A stretch of DNA of 64,000 nucleotides. Origin: Molanna angustata (lineage: Eukaryota; Arthropoda; Insecta; Trichoptera; Molannidae). The position numbers and the translations under genes were made by a program. Positions 10,100 through 21,974 of this stretch are shown one piece after another. The first letter of the stretch is position 1, and each line of letters begins with the position of its first letter. The notes beneath the pieces are model-generated. The model had not been told where the DNA came from and did no database searches. It worked only from the letters and a program-made list of their open reading frames with translations. The stretch lies in NCBI GenBank assembly GCA_963576475.1, contig OY754968.1:13186616-13250615 (forward strand), given 5' to 3'.

Positions 10100-11381
10100 C
10101 AGTAAGGTAACTGCCGCGCCACTTAATTATGTTCTTTCTTTTTTAGCGTTGTAATGTGTGTGCTTGTATATTATGATTGTCATCTGTGGACAAATATAAC
10201 TCGTCTGTTTTTTGTTTATTATATATTGTATTCCTTTAGTTTTTTTATGAGACTGTGTTTGTCCCTTAAATAAATAAATAAATAATTTTTTGTATGTAAG
10301 TTCTGGTACCCTCTTTGTCATCAGTCCAAGTTGTTAGCAAAAATCAATAATAGTTCTAGTAGATACGAGGTATTCGACTATACAAAACCTCTTTTTATGG
10401 GGGTACATTCTGAATGGGGTTACAATTTTAAGAAAATATAAATGATAAACCTATAACTATTCTGTTAATTTTTATTTACAAATGTATTATTTTCATTACA
10501 GAAGTATTTTGATATTTAACTGCTAAAGATTCCGATGATAAATTGAAATACGTCTAATGTGACACACACATACATATTGCGAGGGTTGTGCTTATTAAAA
10601 TGTCAGGGAACAACACTATTGTTAATAATGCCATTCAAACCTCTTTATTTCCTCTCTACACCCACTCAACAAATTCATAGTTTAATATAAGTAAATATTA
10701 TATTAGAAGTTCGTATATTACCTTAGTAAGTTCACGTGTCTGGGATATTTTTATTTAAAATATATTCCAGTACCAAATGAATATTACAATAATATTCATT
10801 TGTGTATGTGTTTATTCGTCGTTCACGGTGACAAAATGGCATGACATTTGTATGGCACAAAATATTTTAAATACGTGGATGATATTATTATTAAAATGCT
10901 CGTGGTAAATTGAAACTGAAAAATTCTCAACAACGTGTTTTGATATTAACATAGACATTAGATATATTATTATATAATATAAAATTTTCACATCTGACGT
11001 GTTTCGTGTTTTAAAAACATTCGGGTTAAAATTAAGGTGTAGGAATGTACAGTAATATATGTTAATTGTTTCCTTCTGAATTATAAAAGGAAACATTATA
11101 ATATTACATTAAACCTTTTTCAGTATTTCTGCTTTAATGTCGCACCTGTTTTTTTATTATTTAAAAAAACGTCGTTAACTTATTATATAAGTTGTTATTT
11201 TAATTATTTTGTGGGTGGAATTATTAAATGCTGTAACAGAAATTTTAAAATGATTTTATTAAATCTGTTATTAGTTGGTTTAACAAACATAAAAATGGAT
11301 ATAGATTTTGTGGATTAAAAGGAAGCAAGACACATTACATTGACCTGACTTTGATATACCTACCTATCGTCATAATACCAC
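10100..11381. other. AT-rich DNA, nothing recognised
   Basis: Open frames here (10127-10321, 10812-11096) are low-complexity and resemble no family I know. No repeat boundary was established. Confidence 0.45.
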
Positions 11382-11562
11382 TTTTTTTTTTTTTTTTTTT
11401 CTTTTTTTTTAAAGAATGAATATGTCCTTGTATAACAAGTACATATACATCCTTATACATTCCCTAAACTAACTATAGGTGAATGGAAATCGGTCGTGGC
11501 AGGATTCGAACTCGCGACCTCTGGGTTGCTAGCCCAGCGCGCTAACCGCTCTGCCACCACCC
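11382..11562 (-). repeat. SINE family 1 (tRNA-headed), copy a
   Basis: On the minus strand it begins GGGTGGTGGCAGAGCGG, with an A box (AGCGGTTAGCGCGC), an anticodon-arm-like CTAGCAA loop and a B box (GAGTTCGAATCC). A unique tail follows with 'acaaggacatattcatt' and a long A run (11382-11411 as T). Pol III internal promoter boxes are present. Related copies occur at 14201, 37691, 37912, 56154 and 57729. Confidence 0.8.
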
Positions 11563-11716
11563 ATCTCAAAACAGAATAAAAAAACTAAATAGCTTTATAC
11601 CATTATAATAAAATATTATACAAATATATTAATAATTTCATAAAATATTAAAAATATGAAAACAAATACCGCAGACAGCCTTGAGAAAAATATCAAGTTT
11701 TAATGGCATAACCAAC

Positions 11717-12269
11717 TTCTTATTCTTCTTTCTCAGCCATCTCTCCACTGCTGGGAGTAGGCCTCTTCTAAAAGCTTCCACTCTTCTTTTGTACGGGCTT
11801 TTTGAACCCATCTTCTTCCAGCGACAGAGACAATATCGTCGACCCACCTTTTCTGGAGCCGGCCTATTCCCGTTTTCATATCCCATGGTCTCCAATTTAG
11901 AATTTTGGGTGCCCATCTGTCCGTACCCTGTCTGGCAACATGACCTGCCCATTGCCATTTAAGTTTTGCAGCTCGATCCATGACATCAACAACTTTTGTC
12001 TGGCGTCCGATTTCTTCATTTCTAATTTTGTCTCTTAGACTTACGCCTATCATTTGCCTTTCCATGGATCTCTGAGTGCGTTTTAGCTTATGTATGGTCC
12101 TCGCAGTTAGCGTGATAGTTTCCAGACCATACGTAAGCACAGGCAGGATACATGTTTCAAACACTTTTCTTTTCAGACATGACGTGGGAAAATCTCTGTT
12201 TTTTAGGACAAGTTTCCCAAAGGCTGCCCAACCTAGTCCCATCCTTCTGGGTATTTCTGCTGTCTAGTG
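11717..12269 (-). pseudogene. 5'-truncated RTE-like element, C-terminal 170 codons
   Basis: Flanked by a 9-bp direct repeat (ataaccaac) at 11708-11716 and 12270-12278. The minus-strand frame (about 12242-11733) covers only the region after the RT palm: WAAFGKL, CILPVLTYG, MERQMIGVSLRDKIRNEEI, LKWQWAGHVARQ, WVDDI and the end SQQWRDG. There is no YADD, so it cannot encode a working enzyme. A GAA-rich tail follows the stop. A second copy of the same family, with the same tail type, is at 60032-60470. Confidence 0.8.
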
Positions 12270-12279
12270 ATAACCAACA

Positions 12280-13425
12280 TTGCATAATATTATGACATAT
12301 CAGAAAGAAATGTTGCCACTATACAAAATGCATATTCCGAAAATATTTATAACGATTGATATCTATCAATGTATAAAATCCCTTTTTGTGAATCTAATCC
12401 ATTCAGGGACTCACATAAACACACACAAAAAGTTTCATCAAAATCGGTTCACCCGACATACACACGTACAGAAGAATTATATATATAAAAAATTTATTCG
12501 TATTCTTATAGTTGGTCAAACTTTTTTAAGCTGTTTGGCTTCTGTGCGGGTGTCCTGGGATCGATCAGACAGAAGATAAATTTATTTATTAATATATTTC
12601 TCACTCAAACATTGCTTCTCTGGGCCAGAAACCATTGTCGGTTGGTAGGAATAGCCATATGGCAAAAAACTCGCCAAATGGGCAGGGTGCGAGGAAGTTT
12701 ATATTATTATTATTCTTATTCTTAAAACAATGATATTTTGCTTTACTCTTTTATTCGTTTCCTTATATAATATTCACAATCGTGATTCATGTATTCAATA
12801 AGTATTGTACATACTTATTGAATATAAGAAATTGATTTTTCTATGTAGGTTGAGTATGAACCCGATTATTTCTTCTCAATATATGTATGTACCTTTAGGC
12901 ACAAGAGTAAATAAGTAATTATAATTACCTACGAATTTCATTCATAAGCAAATATAAAATACCGCGAAAAAAGAAATAAAAATTAGCATCGTTATATATA
13001 TTTTTTATGTTCAGGCTTTTCAAATTTACAGCCACTATTGAATGAAGAAATTACTTCCGTCATTTCCTGCCTTATATTATACCCATAAATTGTATTTTTT
13101 TACAGAGTAGATCTACCTGCTAGTAATTTACTATGACAAATTTATATGAGAAAAAAAATAACGTTATATGTATGCTCTTTAATTAATAATTCACACGTTA
13201 GAATATCAGTTTGAATTATGTTGATATTTATCATTCTTATGAACCAACGTCACTAAAAATGAAGATATAAACGTAAAAACGTTGTAAATTTACTAACTTG
13301 TTTGTTGTAAAAAATAGGTATATACCTATTCCAACTGTCGATTCGTTCATGAGAATTCAATTCTCTGAATGAATCGACATTATTAAACTAAGATGCGTGT
13401 ACGAAGGAACATTTTGTATGGCGTA
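12280..13425. other. Non-coding DNA with short palindromes
   Basis: About 12790-12830 and 13335-13380 are short imperfect hairpins ('attcaataagtattg' and 'gtcgattcgttca' arms). About 12385-12480 has a phrase 'tcatcaaaatcggttcac' that looks like repeat sequence. No gene was seen. Confidence 0.4.
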
Positions 13426-13429
13426 GTGG

Positions 13430-13790
13430 ACTTTTTGCATGCTAATAACACCAACTAGAGGCCTCGCAGCATATATGTTCCCATACATGGAATTACTCAG
13501 AATTTGGAGTAGAACATTTTATGTGAGTTTTGTGTGTATGTGTGTCTGTGTGTTTGTGTCTGTGTATCCGTCCCCCCTTATAATTTTTGATCCGCTCAAT
13601 TTACAGAGCCCAAATTTAACAGACAGACTTCCATACCTACATATTTTATATAGAAAATAAAATATCTTCAAATATTTATTAATTTGTGTTATTTATAGTT
13701 TGGTACGTATTCTTTGATTATGCATACTATCGCCATCGACAGTTGGATCTCATGTGTTACTTGCAACTAGTGAAAACAAACAGTTCCCTA
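13430..13790 (-). repeat. Interspersed repeat R2, copy B
   Basis: Inverted relative to 1-720 and 51095-51690. It shares 'gatccgctcaattta', the C-run, 'gtagaacatttt' and the end block 'cgacagttggatctcatgtg'. Shorter than copy D and internally deleted. Confidence 0.55.
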
Positions 13791-14200
13791 GATTATTCCG
13801 TATAAAACAAGGCCCCTTCAAACTTGTGAGATTAAGAAAATAAAATAAAATGATAATATTTTCATACATCACAGTTAGTTTCCCTATAATTTTGCAGTGC
13901 ATCATTCAATGAAAACTAAATCTTCAATAATGATAGCTCAATAAATAGGTTTTAAAAAAAAATAAGATTTTACATACCAAAATATTTTTCTGTAGATGAA
14001 AAGTGTTTTAATTACATCATCGATAAACGATTGTTTTTTTACTTTGTAGTATCATTTCGCAATTAATTAAATTAAATAAAACACAACTTTGTGTACACCA
14101 CTGAAATTATAACTTTTTTCGATTGAATAAAAATTCCTCTACATGATACGGGAACAAAGATCCCTTCCTCAGAAGGATACAAAGTATACTCCTTATTTAC

Positions 14201-14380
14201 TTTTTTTTTTAATAAAAATGAATATATCCTTGTTAAACAAGTACATTTATATCTTCCTACGTTCCTTAAAATCAGCAAATGAATGCTTGTGCTAAGGTGA
14301 ACGAAATCGGTCGAGGCAGGATTCGAACTCGCGACCACTGGATTACTAGCCCAGCGCGCTAACCGCTCTGCCACCGACCC
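14201..14380 (-). repeat. SINE family 1, copy b
   Basis: The tRNA-like head on the minus strand starts at 14380 (GGGTCGGTGGCAGAGCGG), with intact A and B boxes. The family tail follows ('acttgtttaacaaggata') and an A tail shows as T at 14201-14210. Confidence 0.8.
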
Positions 14381-14389
14381 ATATATTTG

Positions 14390-15905
14390 GAGTGCTTTAT
14401 GCCTTGAATCAAAATATAAATAAAAAAATAAGGTTCGGAGAAGTTTTATGAGAATATTATTAATAAATTCTTAATTAAGTTACCTTTCAATGTTGTGTGT
14501 TTTGAGAAATTTGAGCAATAACACATACATTTTTAAATTATTGAGAGATAACAGGTGGGACATAACTAATTAGAAATGTGTGAACAATATCAATCAAGGA
14601 CTTATATAAACCACTGATATTGTTTATTGTTTATTGTTTATTGTTATTAGACCGGTTATTACATTAAAGATTGAAAAGTTATTGTATAATAATGAATTCA
14701 GAGAGTGTTTATAAGAGAATCGTATGTGTATTTGGTTTTTCAAAACAGAAGTACATATTACTATTATGTAATATGCATACATAGGTCAGCTCAAGGTATA
14801 TAACCGAGTAGTTTATTATTCCCTAAGTATTGAAATTTTTCGATCATAATATAAAAGTTTTCCTCAATCGAAAGTGTATTATCAACATTCTGAGCAAAAA
14901 GGTGTGTACATAATGTAAAAGTCTGATAAATGCTAAAATATTATATCCCTAGTGTTGTCTCTCCCATAAAAGTCTCGACTATAGCCTACTTACCTAGGTG
15001 TCATCTGGCCTTTGCAAGAAACGCACACACAAAACCAGACAGCGCCATTATATGGGGTATTATATAGCCCTTTTATACCTACCTCCTTATTCTGTTCTCT
15101 ACTGGAATTAAATAAAGCCGTGTGATCGTCTTGTTATGTAGTAAAATAGTGTGATTCATAACTTAGTGTTGGCTTGCTTTGGCGTTTTCTTCCATTCGGT
15201 GGTGTATGTAAGGGATTAGATAGTAACTTACATACATATATACATACAAACTAAACGAACACATGAAAACATAAAGGTGGAAAGTCGGATGGTGTAAGAA
15301 ATAAAACTTATAAAGAGACGAAATCTTTCCAAATAAAAAGAAAATTATCTCAAGAGTTTTTCACATCACAACTTGTGCCAGTTTAATGTCTTTCAGATGG
15401 ACATGAAATCAAAGTTTTCCAATAAAATTTACGCAACAGAGTATACTCCCACTGTTGGACAATAATATTAAATAGATTGCGATAAAATAATAAAAGAAGT
15501 TGAAAACTTATTTTGATGCATAATAATTATGTTTATAATTGATTTTTTCATTCTAACGGCTGGAGAAAAAATTAGTGAAGACCACAAAAACCCCGGTGAC
15601 GCAGAATAATCTAATAAATAAATTAATTACTATCTTAAATAACCTTTAAAAAATAAATATATATATAAAAAAACAAGGCTGCAGGAGTAACCGAACAAGA
15701 ATGGTCTTCTATTATATTCTATATTGTTTAACGGCTATCCACTCGTCTACGAGTGATCCTAGCCATTATGCAAGTTGTAATACATAATTAAGATTTAAAA
15801 CGAGGTATCAAAAGATGTAGGTATTGTTATAAAAAAGCCAAACTACAATTTATTCTTTATGCGTCCAAATGGTGCAAAGAATGGTCTTAGATATTTATTT
15901 TATAA
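14390..15905. other. Non-coding DNA, nothing recognised
   Basis: It contains a 'tgtttat' tandem run at about 14620-14645 and otherwise no feature I can support. Confidence 0.45.
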
Positions 15906-15910
15906 CAACT

Positions 15911-16108
15911 AAAAGGTAGGTACCATGTCAAATATTAATTCAACACGCACCCAATAACAAGTTACCACATTCTGCAGACTTATGACATTTATAGTCTCAC
16001 AGATCCTGACTGAAAACACAATTAAAAACTATGTCTTCAGCTGGAATCAAACCCGGGACTCTTGGATCTGCAGTCAGATACCTAACCAACTGAGCCACGA
16101 CGGCCGAC
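15911..16108 (-). repeat. SINE family 2 (tRNA-headed), copy a
   Basis: On the minus strand it starts GTCGGCCGTCGTGGCTCAGTT, an A-box region, then a B box (CGGGTTTGATTCC) and a tail with 'tctgcagaatgtggtaactt'. Other copies: 30466, 36410, 43636 (fragment), 47985, 59571 and 63027. Confidence 0.75.
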
Positions 16109-16109
16109 A

Positions 16110-17496
16110 AGATATATTTATAAATATTTATTTTTCATTTGGAAACATAAATATCTACAAAGGACATCATTTCAAAATTTGATTAATTAACCATTATATA
16201 TTTCTACGGTAAACATATAAGCAGTTATTTTTCTAGAAACCATTATATTTCTACGGTTTATGTATATGTGTACAGTTTATTTTTCTTTAATTGCGTTTTT
16301 TCTTTAAAGGTTTGTATTAGGTAAACAATTGGGTCACTTTGACTTTGGTCACAATTTTGCATTAGCATGGTATGTTTTTTTTTATTTCATATTGTAATTA
16401 AAAATCTTATTTATTCTTGCCTCATCAAATAAGTGCTCGATGAATATCGCATAATTGTAATGCATTCTAGTACTGTATATTGAACGAGATTTAAACAAAC
16501 TTTTTTATTTTAAAATAGATATTTAACGATATCCGTAAAATTTTCTCCTATGTATAGACAACTTACGTATATATAATAGTATATTATACTTATGTACATA
16601 CATAATTAATAAGAATTCCTTTTACTGCAGAGTCTGCTTCGAAGCTTTTAGAATTAAGATACCCTATTTTATCAGATTGTTAATTAAAGTTTATTATCCT
16701 CATTCAATATCTACCAGAGAACATTTAAGATATAAGGTACTATACATTTTCAAGTGGTCGAGATAAATCATACTTTCTCAATCTCAATCTGATTGGAAAT
16801 AGATTTTCATTATTCTATGTTTAATTTTCAGTATGTTAATATGTTCAAACATCTTTATTTTTTCGTTTGTTTCACCTAGTAAATACAAATACTGCGATTA
16901 GGTACTAGAGCTCCAAGTTTGTATCTTGAAAAAAATCTCAAATCACGCATTTCAAATAATATTAATAAAGAATTTCATTCCAGTTAATGTATTCAATGCA
17001 ATCATTTTTTTATATTTTGTACTCACTCACCAATATTTCTCAAATTTATTTATTCAAAGACATTCACACACACAATAATCCAACATAAAAATAATTTAAT
17101 AGTAAATGACCTTGTTGATAAATTTGATTCGCGATAGATGACAGTTGTCTTAAAACACCGTTAAACTATCAAAAACAGACGTGCAGGCGTTGTGTAAAAT
17201 TTGTATGAGAGATACACAGTCGTTAACCAACTCATCTACATGGTGTTTATTAGTACCTAACGTTGTTGCCTACACGGATGTTAAACGGTCGTGTAACCTA
17301 TTATAACGCGTTTTTATTCAACTTATTGGCTCATGTTTTGTCTAAAATATAATATTTAAAACTAATTAACATCGAAAAATTAAATAGGTAGGTACTATGA
17401 TATACCTAAGTCAAACAATGTTATTGTTTTGCAAAACCGAATAATCCGATTGCTTAAATTTATTTAATTCAAGACAACTGCAACTGCATTCTGAAT
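16110..17496. other. Non-coding AT-rich DNA
   Basis: A possible degenerate LINE 3' hairpin lies near 16620-16650 ('gcagagtctgcttcgaagc'). Nothing else is supportable. Confidence 0.35.
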
Positions 17497-17585
17497 GATA
17501 CCTATTTAAATTTATTAACAAATTTGTTTCAGGTTAAAATAAAACAAAACTTCAGTTTTAAGTTCCACTGTAATAATTTAATAGG

Positions 17586-17628
17586 ACACTAACTAGTATC
17601 GGTCATCCAGTGACCATCTTCAGAGTGT
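17586..17628 (-). ncRNA. Hammerhead-ribozyme-like motif, left arm
   Basis: Minus strand: stem I ACACT/AGTGT, CTGAAGA (fits CUGANGA), stem II GGTCA(CTGGA)TGACC after one extra T, then GATAC where GAAAC is expected, palindromic ACTAGT and GTT in place of GTC. The fold is intact, but the core substitution predicts little or no cleavage. Confidence 0.55.
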
Positions 17629-17883
17629 GACAAGACAGTGATTATTGAAGCTTATATGTTGAAAAAATCAGGAATTTGCAACCTTTTTTTTTTTTTTCCG
17701 CCAGTTCAATTAGTGTTGCTAGAAAGAACTGACTGAGTAAAACTAGGTTATATTGGTAAAGCATCCATGAAGTTTTGTTTGCTAGTTTTCTTTGTCAGTT
17801 CTTTCTAGCAACACTAATTGAACTGGCGGAAAAAAAAAAATTGATTTTTTCAACATATAAGCTTCAATAATCACTGTCTTGTC

Positions 17884-17926
17884 ACACTCTGAAGATGGTC
17901 ACTGGATGACCGATACTATTTAGTGT
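17884..17926 (+). ncRNA. Hammerhead-ribozyme-like motif, right arm
   Basis: Plus strand, same fold as the left arm: ACACT/AGTGT stem I, CTGAAGA, GGTCA/TGACC stem II, GATAC, then TATTT in place of TAGTC. It is in sense with the ATG tail at 18008. Compared with the copy at 43914-43956, which keeps GAAACTAGTC, the family consensus is a plausible type I hammerhead; this copy is damaged. Confidence 0.55.
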
Positions 17927-18309
17927 CCTATTAAAATATTACAGTGGAACTCAAAACTGAAGTTTTGTTTTATTTTAACCTGAAACAAATTTGTTAATAA
18001 ATTTGCTATGGAGTTCCATCAAGAATTGTCCGTTGAGAAGTTAAATAAAGATACCTATTTAGATGAGACGAGACAAGTGTGTTGGCATACACGAATGTAT
18101 CGTGCTTTCTTTTATAAAGCAATGCAAGCCCGCACACCTTTCGCTGGTCACCCAACTTTGTGAGCTAAGCCGTGATGGTAAAACAACTGCAAGGCTACCA
18201 ACGATCGTATCAGCTTGTTAAAAAACATTGTAGCTATAGTACGATCTAGTCAGGGGATTAACCTAGTTTGTCACTCATCTCTTAAACGAACTACATACAC
18301 TAGTAAAAG

Positions 18310-18640
18310 AAAATGAGAAGAACATGTAGCAGCGCCTGGTCGGCTGCAACACATAGGACCTCAGGATTCTCCCTAATGAATGCTCCCTAAGATTGACGAG
18401 GATCAACGAACCATAGCCCACCGTCGTTGATACGAGCTGATCGACAGATTTTTATTCATGTGTTGATCGTTCAATAGATTAGAGCCGCGTTAAATCTTTA
18501 TCTATTAGTTTCGACCTACGACATCACAAATTAATTATGTTTTTATTATGATGTAATTCATTTGTTTCGAATAAACCAGTGTTGATCATGTAAGTAGTTC
18601 TTTGATTGAAACCCTTCATCACAATAAATTATGTGTTATC
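18310..18640 (+). repeat. Interspersed repeat R5, copy 1
   Basis: Matches 49340-49660 in inverse orientation: 'cagcgcctgg', 'acatgaat' with 'gatcgttcaatag', 'atttgtttcgaataaacc' and 'tctttgattgaaaccctt' all recur in order. No ORF. The class is unknown; the left limit may extend to about 18060. Confidence 0.55.
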
Positions 18641-18644
18641 AACT

Positions 18645-19258
18645 ATTTAATACACTGACATAAGCAATGTCATACTTGGAGGTATATGTTTTAAATTAAA
18701 AGTAGAATCCCTTTTGAACACGCACATTTGTAATACAATCCTTCTAATAAAAACAAATAAACATATACCCCCAAAAACATATAGTATTTTTGGTGGTTCT
18801 GTACTACGTTCAAGAACTGTGTCAAAATATACCCTCATTAAGCTCGAGCGCGAGGTACTCATTGTTTACATAGTACTGTATAAATCAAGTCTAAATATTT
18901 TCATTGTTTTTATAAAACTGTTGTTCTTGAATAACCAGATGCTAGATTATTTTTTTAAAAGACCATATTTTAGCACAACGAGTGAAAATTGAAACAGAAC
19001 AAAATTACCTACCGTACAGAAAAAGTCATAGTGATAAAATAAGTATTTTACAAATGTTAACACGTAAATTTTATATTGTGTGCACAGGAAATATATCAGA
19101 TCGAAGAAAACCTGTCGCTATAGTTAATGTTCCCCGAATAATCTCTGTTATTATCAAAGAATAATCAGTTTTTATGACCCTCTGATTAACTTTCTATGAC
19201 TTTTTTTTATCGTGAAATTACAACACATAGATAAACTTCTTTGAAACTAAATTATCTG
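18645..19258. other. Non-coding AT-rich DNA
   Basis: Small open frames at 18647-18992 show no recognisable domain and look random. Confidence 0.4.
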
Positions 19259-19260
19259 GT

Positions 19261-19815
19261 TTTTACTCCTCACTAACCCAAGGGAATACAGTGGAGAGTT
19301 ATGATTTCGCAATTTTAAAGGCTATATTTTTTATTGCAGATTATAAACTAGTATCATGCTGTGATTGTACTATGAAAGTTTCATCACAATGTAACACTAC
19401 GTGCTATGTGCTGTGTGCTACGTATGGCGTGTTTATTTTACTCTATCGATTATAGACTAGAGTAGTCATTCGATTTCTTTCAATTTTTGCAAATATGTAT
19501 ATCTAATACTCGCTTGGACCCCATTAGATGTTGAAGGATATCTGAATAGTGCTTCTCAATTTTTTCAACTATCAAATATTTCAAAGTGACTCCAAGCTCA
19601 GGAAAATTAAAATTAGAAATTTTTGTTTTCAAATCGGTATAAAGGCATATCACTTTCATAAAATGGCATTGAATAATTATCAAGTTTTCGTAATAAAATA
19701 TTAAAATAAAACTTATTTCATGAAAATGCTGAATATTTTACATACAAAATTTGAATACTTTATAGAATGACTTGTTAGTGACGAGTTTAGCATTGGCCAC
19801 AACCCACTCGTTTTA
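19261..19815 (+). repeat. Interspersed repeat R1, copy 2
   Basis: Begins 'ttttactcctcacta' and ends 'ccacaacccactcg', colinear with copies at 730-1305 and 20241-20820. The GT tract of copy 1 is reduced here. Copies 2 and 3 lie less than 0.5 kb apart in direct orientation. Confidence 0.65.
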
Positions 19816-20240
19816 TAATGTAGCAACATTGTAGAAGTGAAAAGAATGGAGTGAGAAAAAGGACGAGGTTGAAGAATGTTATAGGCTTATAATGAAGACC
19901 ATCATTATCCATGATAATGCTTAAAGAACTTCAAAAACTTTCCTCCAATTTTACGACTCATTAGATCAACCTTTTGGTATTAAAAAAACATAGATATAAT
20001 AAATTAGATACCTATTTGTATAAAAGATAATCGATACCAAATATGAGTATTTGTCATTTAAAAATAATTTTATTTTGAATTTTCGCTGATTTCACGATCA
20101 ACAGTTTTTGAGTTCAATCTTGTGTAAAATAACCCACGTACATAGAATAAGAATAAAACTATTGAAATTACAAAAATCTTACAATTCTGTGTAACGTTTA
20201 GATACCTATTTATATGTACATATATATGTGAGGATAAATT

Positions 20241-20820
20241 TTTTACTCCTCTCTATCCCAATGGAATATAGTGAGGAGTTATGATATCGCAATGTTTAAG
20301 GCTAATTTATTATTGCAGATTATCAACTAGGATCATGCTGTGATTGTATTCTGAAAGTTTCATCACAACAATGTATCTGTGTGTGTGTTATGTGCTATGT
20401 TCGGCGTGTTTATTTTACTTTATCGATTAGAGACAGAAGTACTCATTCAATTCTTTTCAAATTTTGCGCATATGTATGTATATCTAATACTTACTTAGAC
20501 CCCATTAGATTTTAAACGATATCTGAATAGTGCATCTCATTTTTTTTAACTGAAAAATATTTCAAAGTGACCCCATGCTAAATAAATTTAAAATTTGAAC
20601 TTTGTATTTTCAAATTGATAAAAAGGTACATCACTTACATAAAATGGCATTGGAGAGACATCAAGTTTTCATAATAAAATATTTAAATAAAAAATAATGT
20701 AACAAATTCTTTTCATAAAAAAGTTAAAAGTTTTCCATACAAAATTTGAATAATTCGTGGGGTGTCTTGGTAGTGAGGAGTATAGCGTTAGCCACAACCC
20801 ACTCGTTTTGTATTGTTGTT
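20241..20820 (+). repeat. Interspersed repeat R1, copy 3
   Basis: Same start and end as copy 2, with 'gcattggagagacatcaag' matching 'gcattgaagaatggcatcaag' of copy 1. Non-coding. Confidence 0.65.
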
Positions 20821-20824
20821 ATCT

Positions 20825-21829
20825 TTGATCGATTCATCCTTTGGAATAATTCACTTCTGTACACAAAATTAACAATTTTAATAGAAAAATGTTGAAGCAC
20901 TATTTTATGCGGGGCCTTATATGTAGCTTATTGTTGTTGTTATCAATATTGTCAAACAGATTTTTTTTAATTACATACAAATTATTTTCTTAAAGTCTTA
21001 TTACACTTACGAGTAAATTACAATAAAATATACATTGTATAAATTATATCAGTTTTTTCTCTTTCATATAATTATAATTGAATAATTTCCTCCTAAGAAA
21101 CACTTTCTCTACTATAGGTATTTGTAAAGTATCTGCCTAAACAAATAAAGGATAAGGAATGGCTCAAAATGGAAATGGTGGTAGTAATAGAAAATAGAAG
21201 GAGTTGCAAATGTGAAATCCAATCGGTACCTATGCTCAAAATTGAAACGGTAAATCTTGTTGAAGAATCAGAAGGAGGTTTTTATTGTTTCCAAAAATAA
21301 ATAAGATTGCTTAATTGTATGAAAATTCTCTTATTAATTTGAACGTTGGGGATAGGCAAATGTGGATAGGCGGAAAAATGCAAAAATGTGCAAAAAAACG
21401 CGATTGACAGTAATGAAGGATTTCATTTAATTTAGGAAGTATACCTATAAGGATGCTTAATGTTTATGTATACTTCACAAGGACATATTTAGTATTAAAA
21501 AAGGGGATTTGACGATGCTCGCATACAGGAGTCGCCTTTGCGATCAAAATTAATACAACTTCATTATACATTTTTAAATAATCGCTTGTTGGTCCGGATA
21601 GACGCTGTCCTACCACAGATCGCCTTCTATGTAAATCGCATATTATACACACATAGAACCCATTTTAGTGGTATAGTCTCTAGATGCGGATCACAGATGT
21701 CAATAGATATATTTTACATAAAAAAAATCTTTCAATGGGTCTAGAGAAAATAAAATATATGGTTGTTTGTATTTTTGGATGAGAAATTTAAAAAAAATAT
21801 GTAAATATCGGTAAATATACTTTAAAAAA
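20825..21829. other. Non-coding DNA, nothing recognised
   Basis: No family could be assigned. Confidence 0.4.
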
Positions 21830-21834
21830 TTGTA

Positions 21835-21970
21835 TATTTTTTTAGATCTCGAACACAGCGCATCTCTTAAGTTGGAACCAACCTAGCACATTTACAAAAT
21901 TTCATTGAAGTTGGTTGGGTGGTTTCGGAGATTCGCGTGTACGAAAATCACGATATTAAGATAACTTTTA
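21835..21970 (+). repeat. Dispersed repeat R6 fragment
   Basis: Contains 'ggttgggtggtttcggagat' and 'gttggaaccaacct'. Related pieces are at 45985-46115 ('ctccgaaaccgcctaacc') and 56250-56330 ('aaaccacccaaccgatttt'), the latter two inverted. Short and non-coding. Confidence 0.4.
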
Positions 21971-21974
21971 ATTT

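Larger units (their letters stand above)
17509..18049 (+). mobile_element. Palindromic PLE-derived retro-copy with 12-bp TSD
   Basis: Identical 12-mers (gatacctattta) flank it at 17497-17508 and 18050-18061. Left arm 17508-17732 and right arm 17795-18004 are inverted copies over more than 200 bp, around a 62-bp spacer. Each arm carries a hammerhead-like motif. Only the right end continues beyond the arm: an ATG at 18008 opens 14 codons (MEFHQEL...) that end exactly at the TSD. The copies at 2101 and 34105 show the same one-sided ATG tail. Best explanation: the 3' terminal repeat of a Penelope-like element, which contains the ORF start, preceded by an inverted truncated copy. No reverse transcriptase remains, so the class is inferred. 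Confidence 0.65.
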
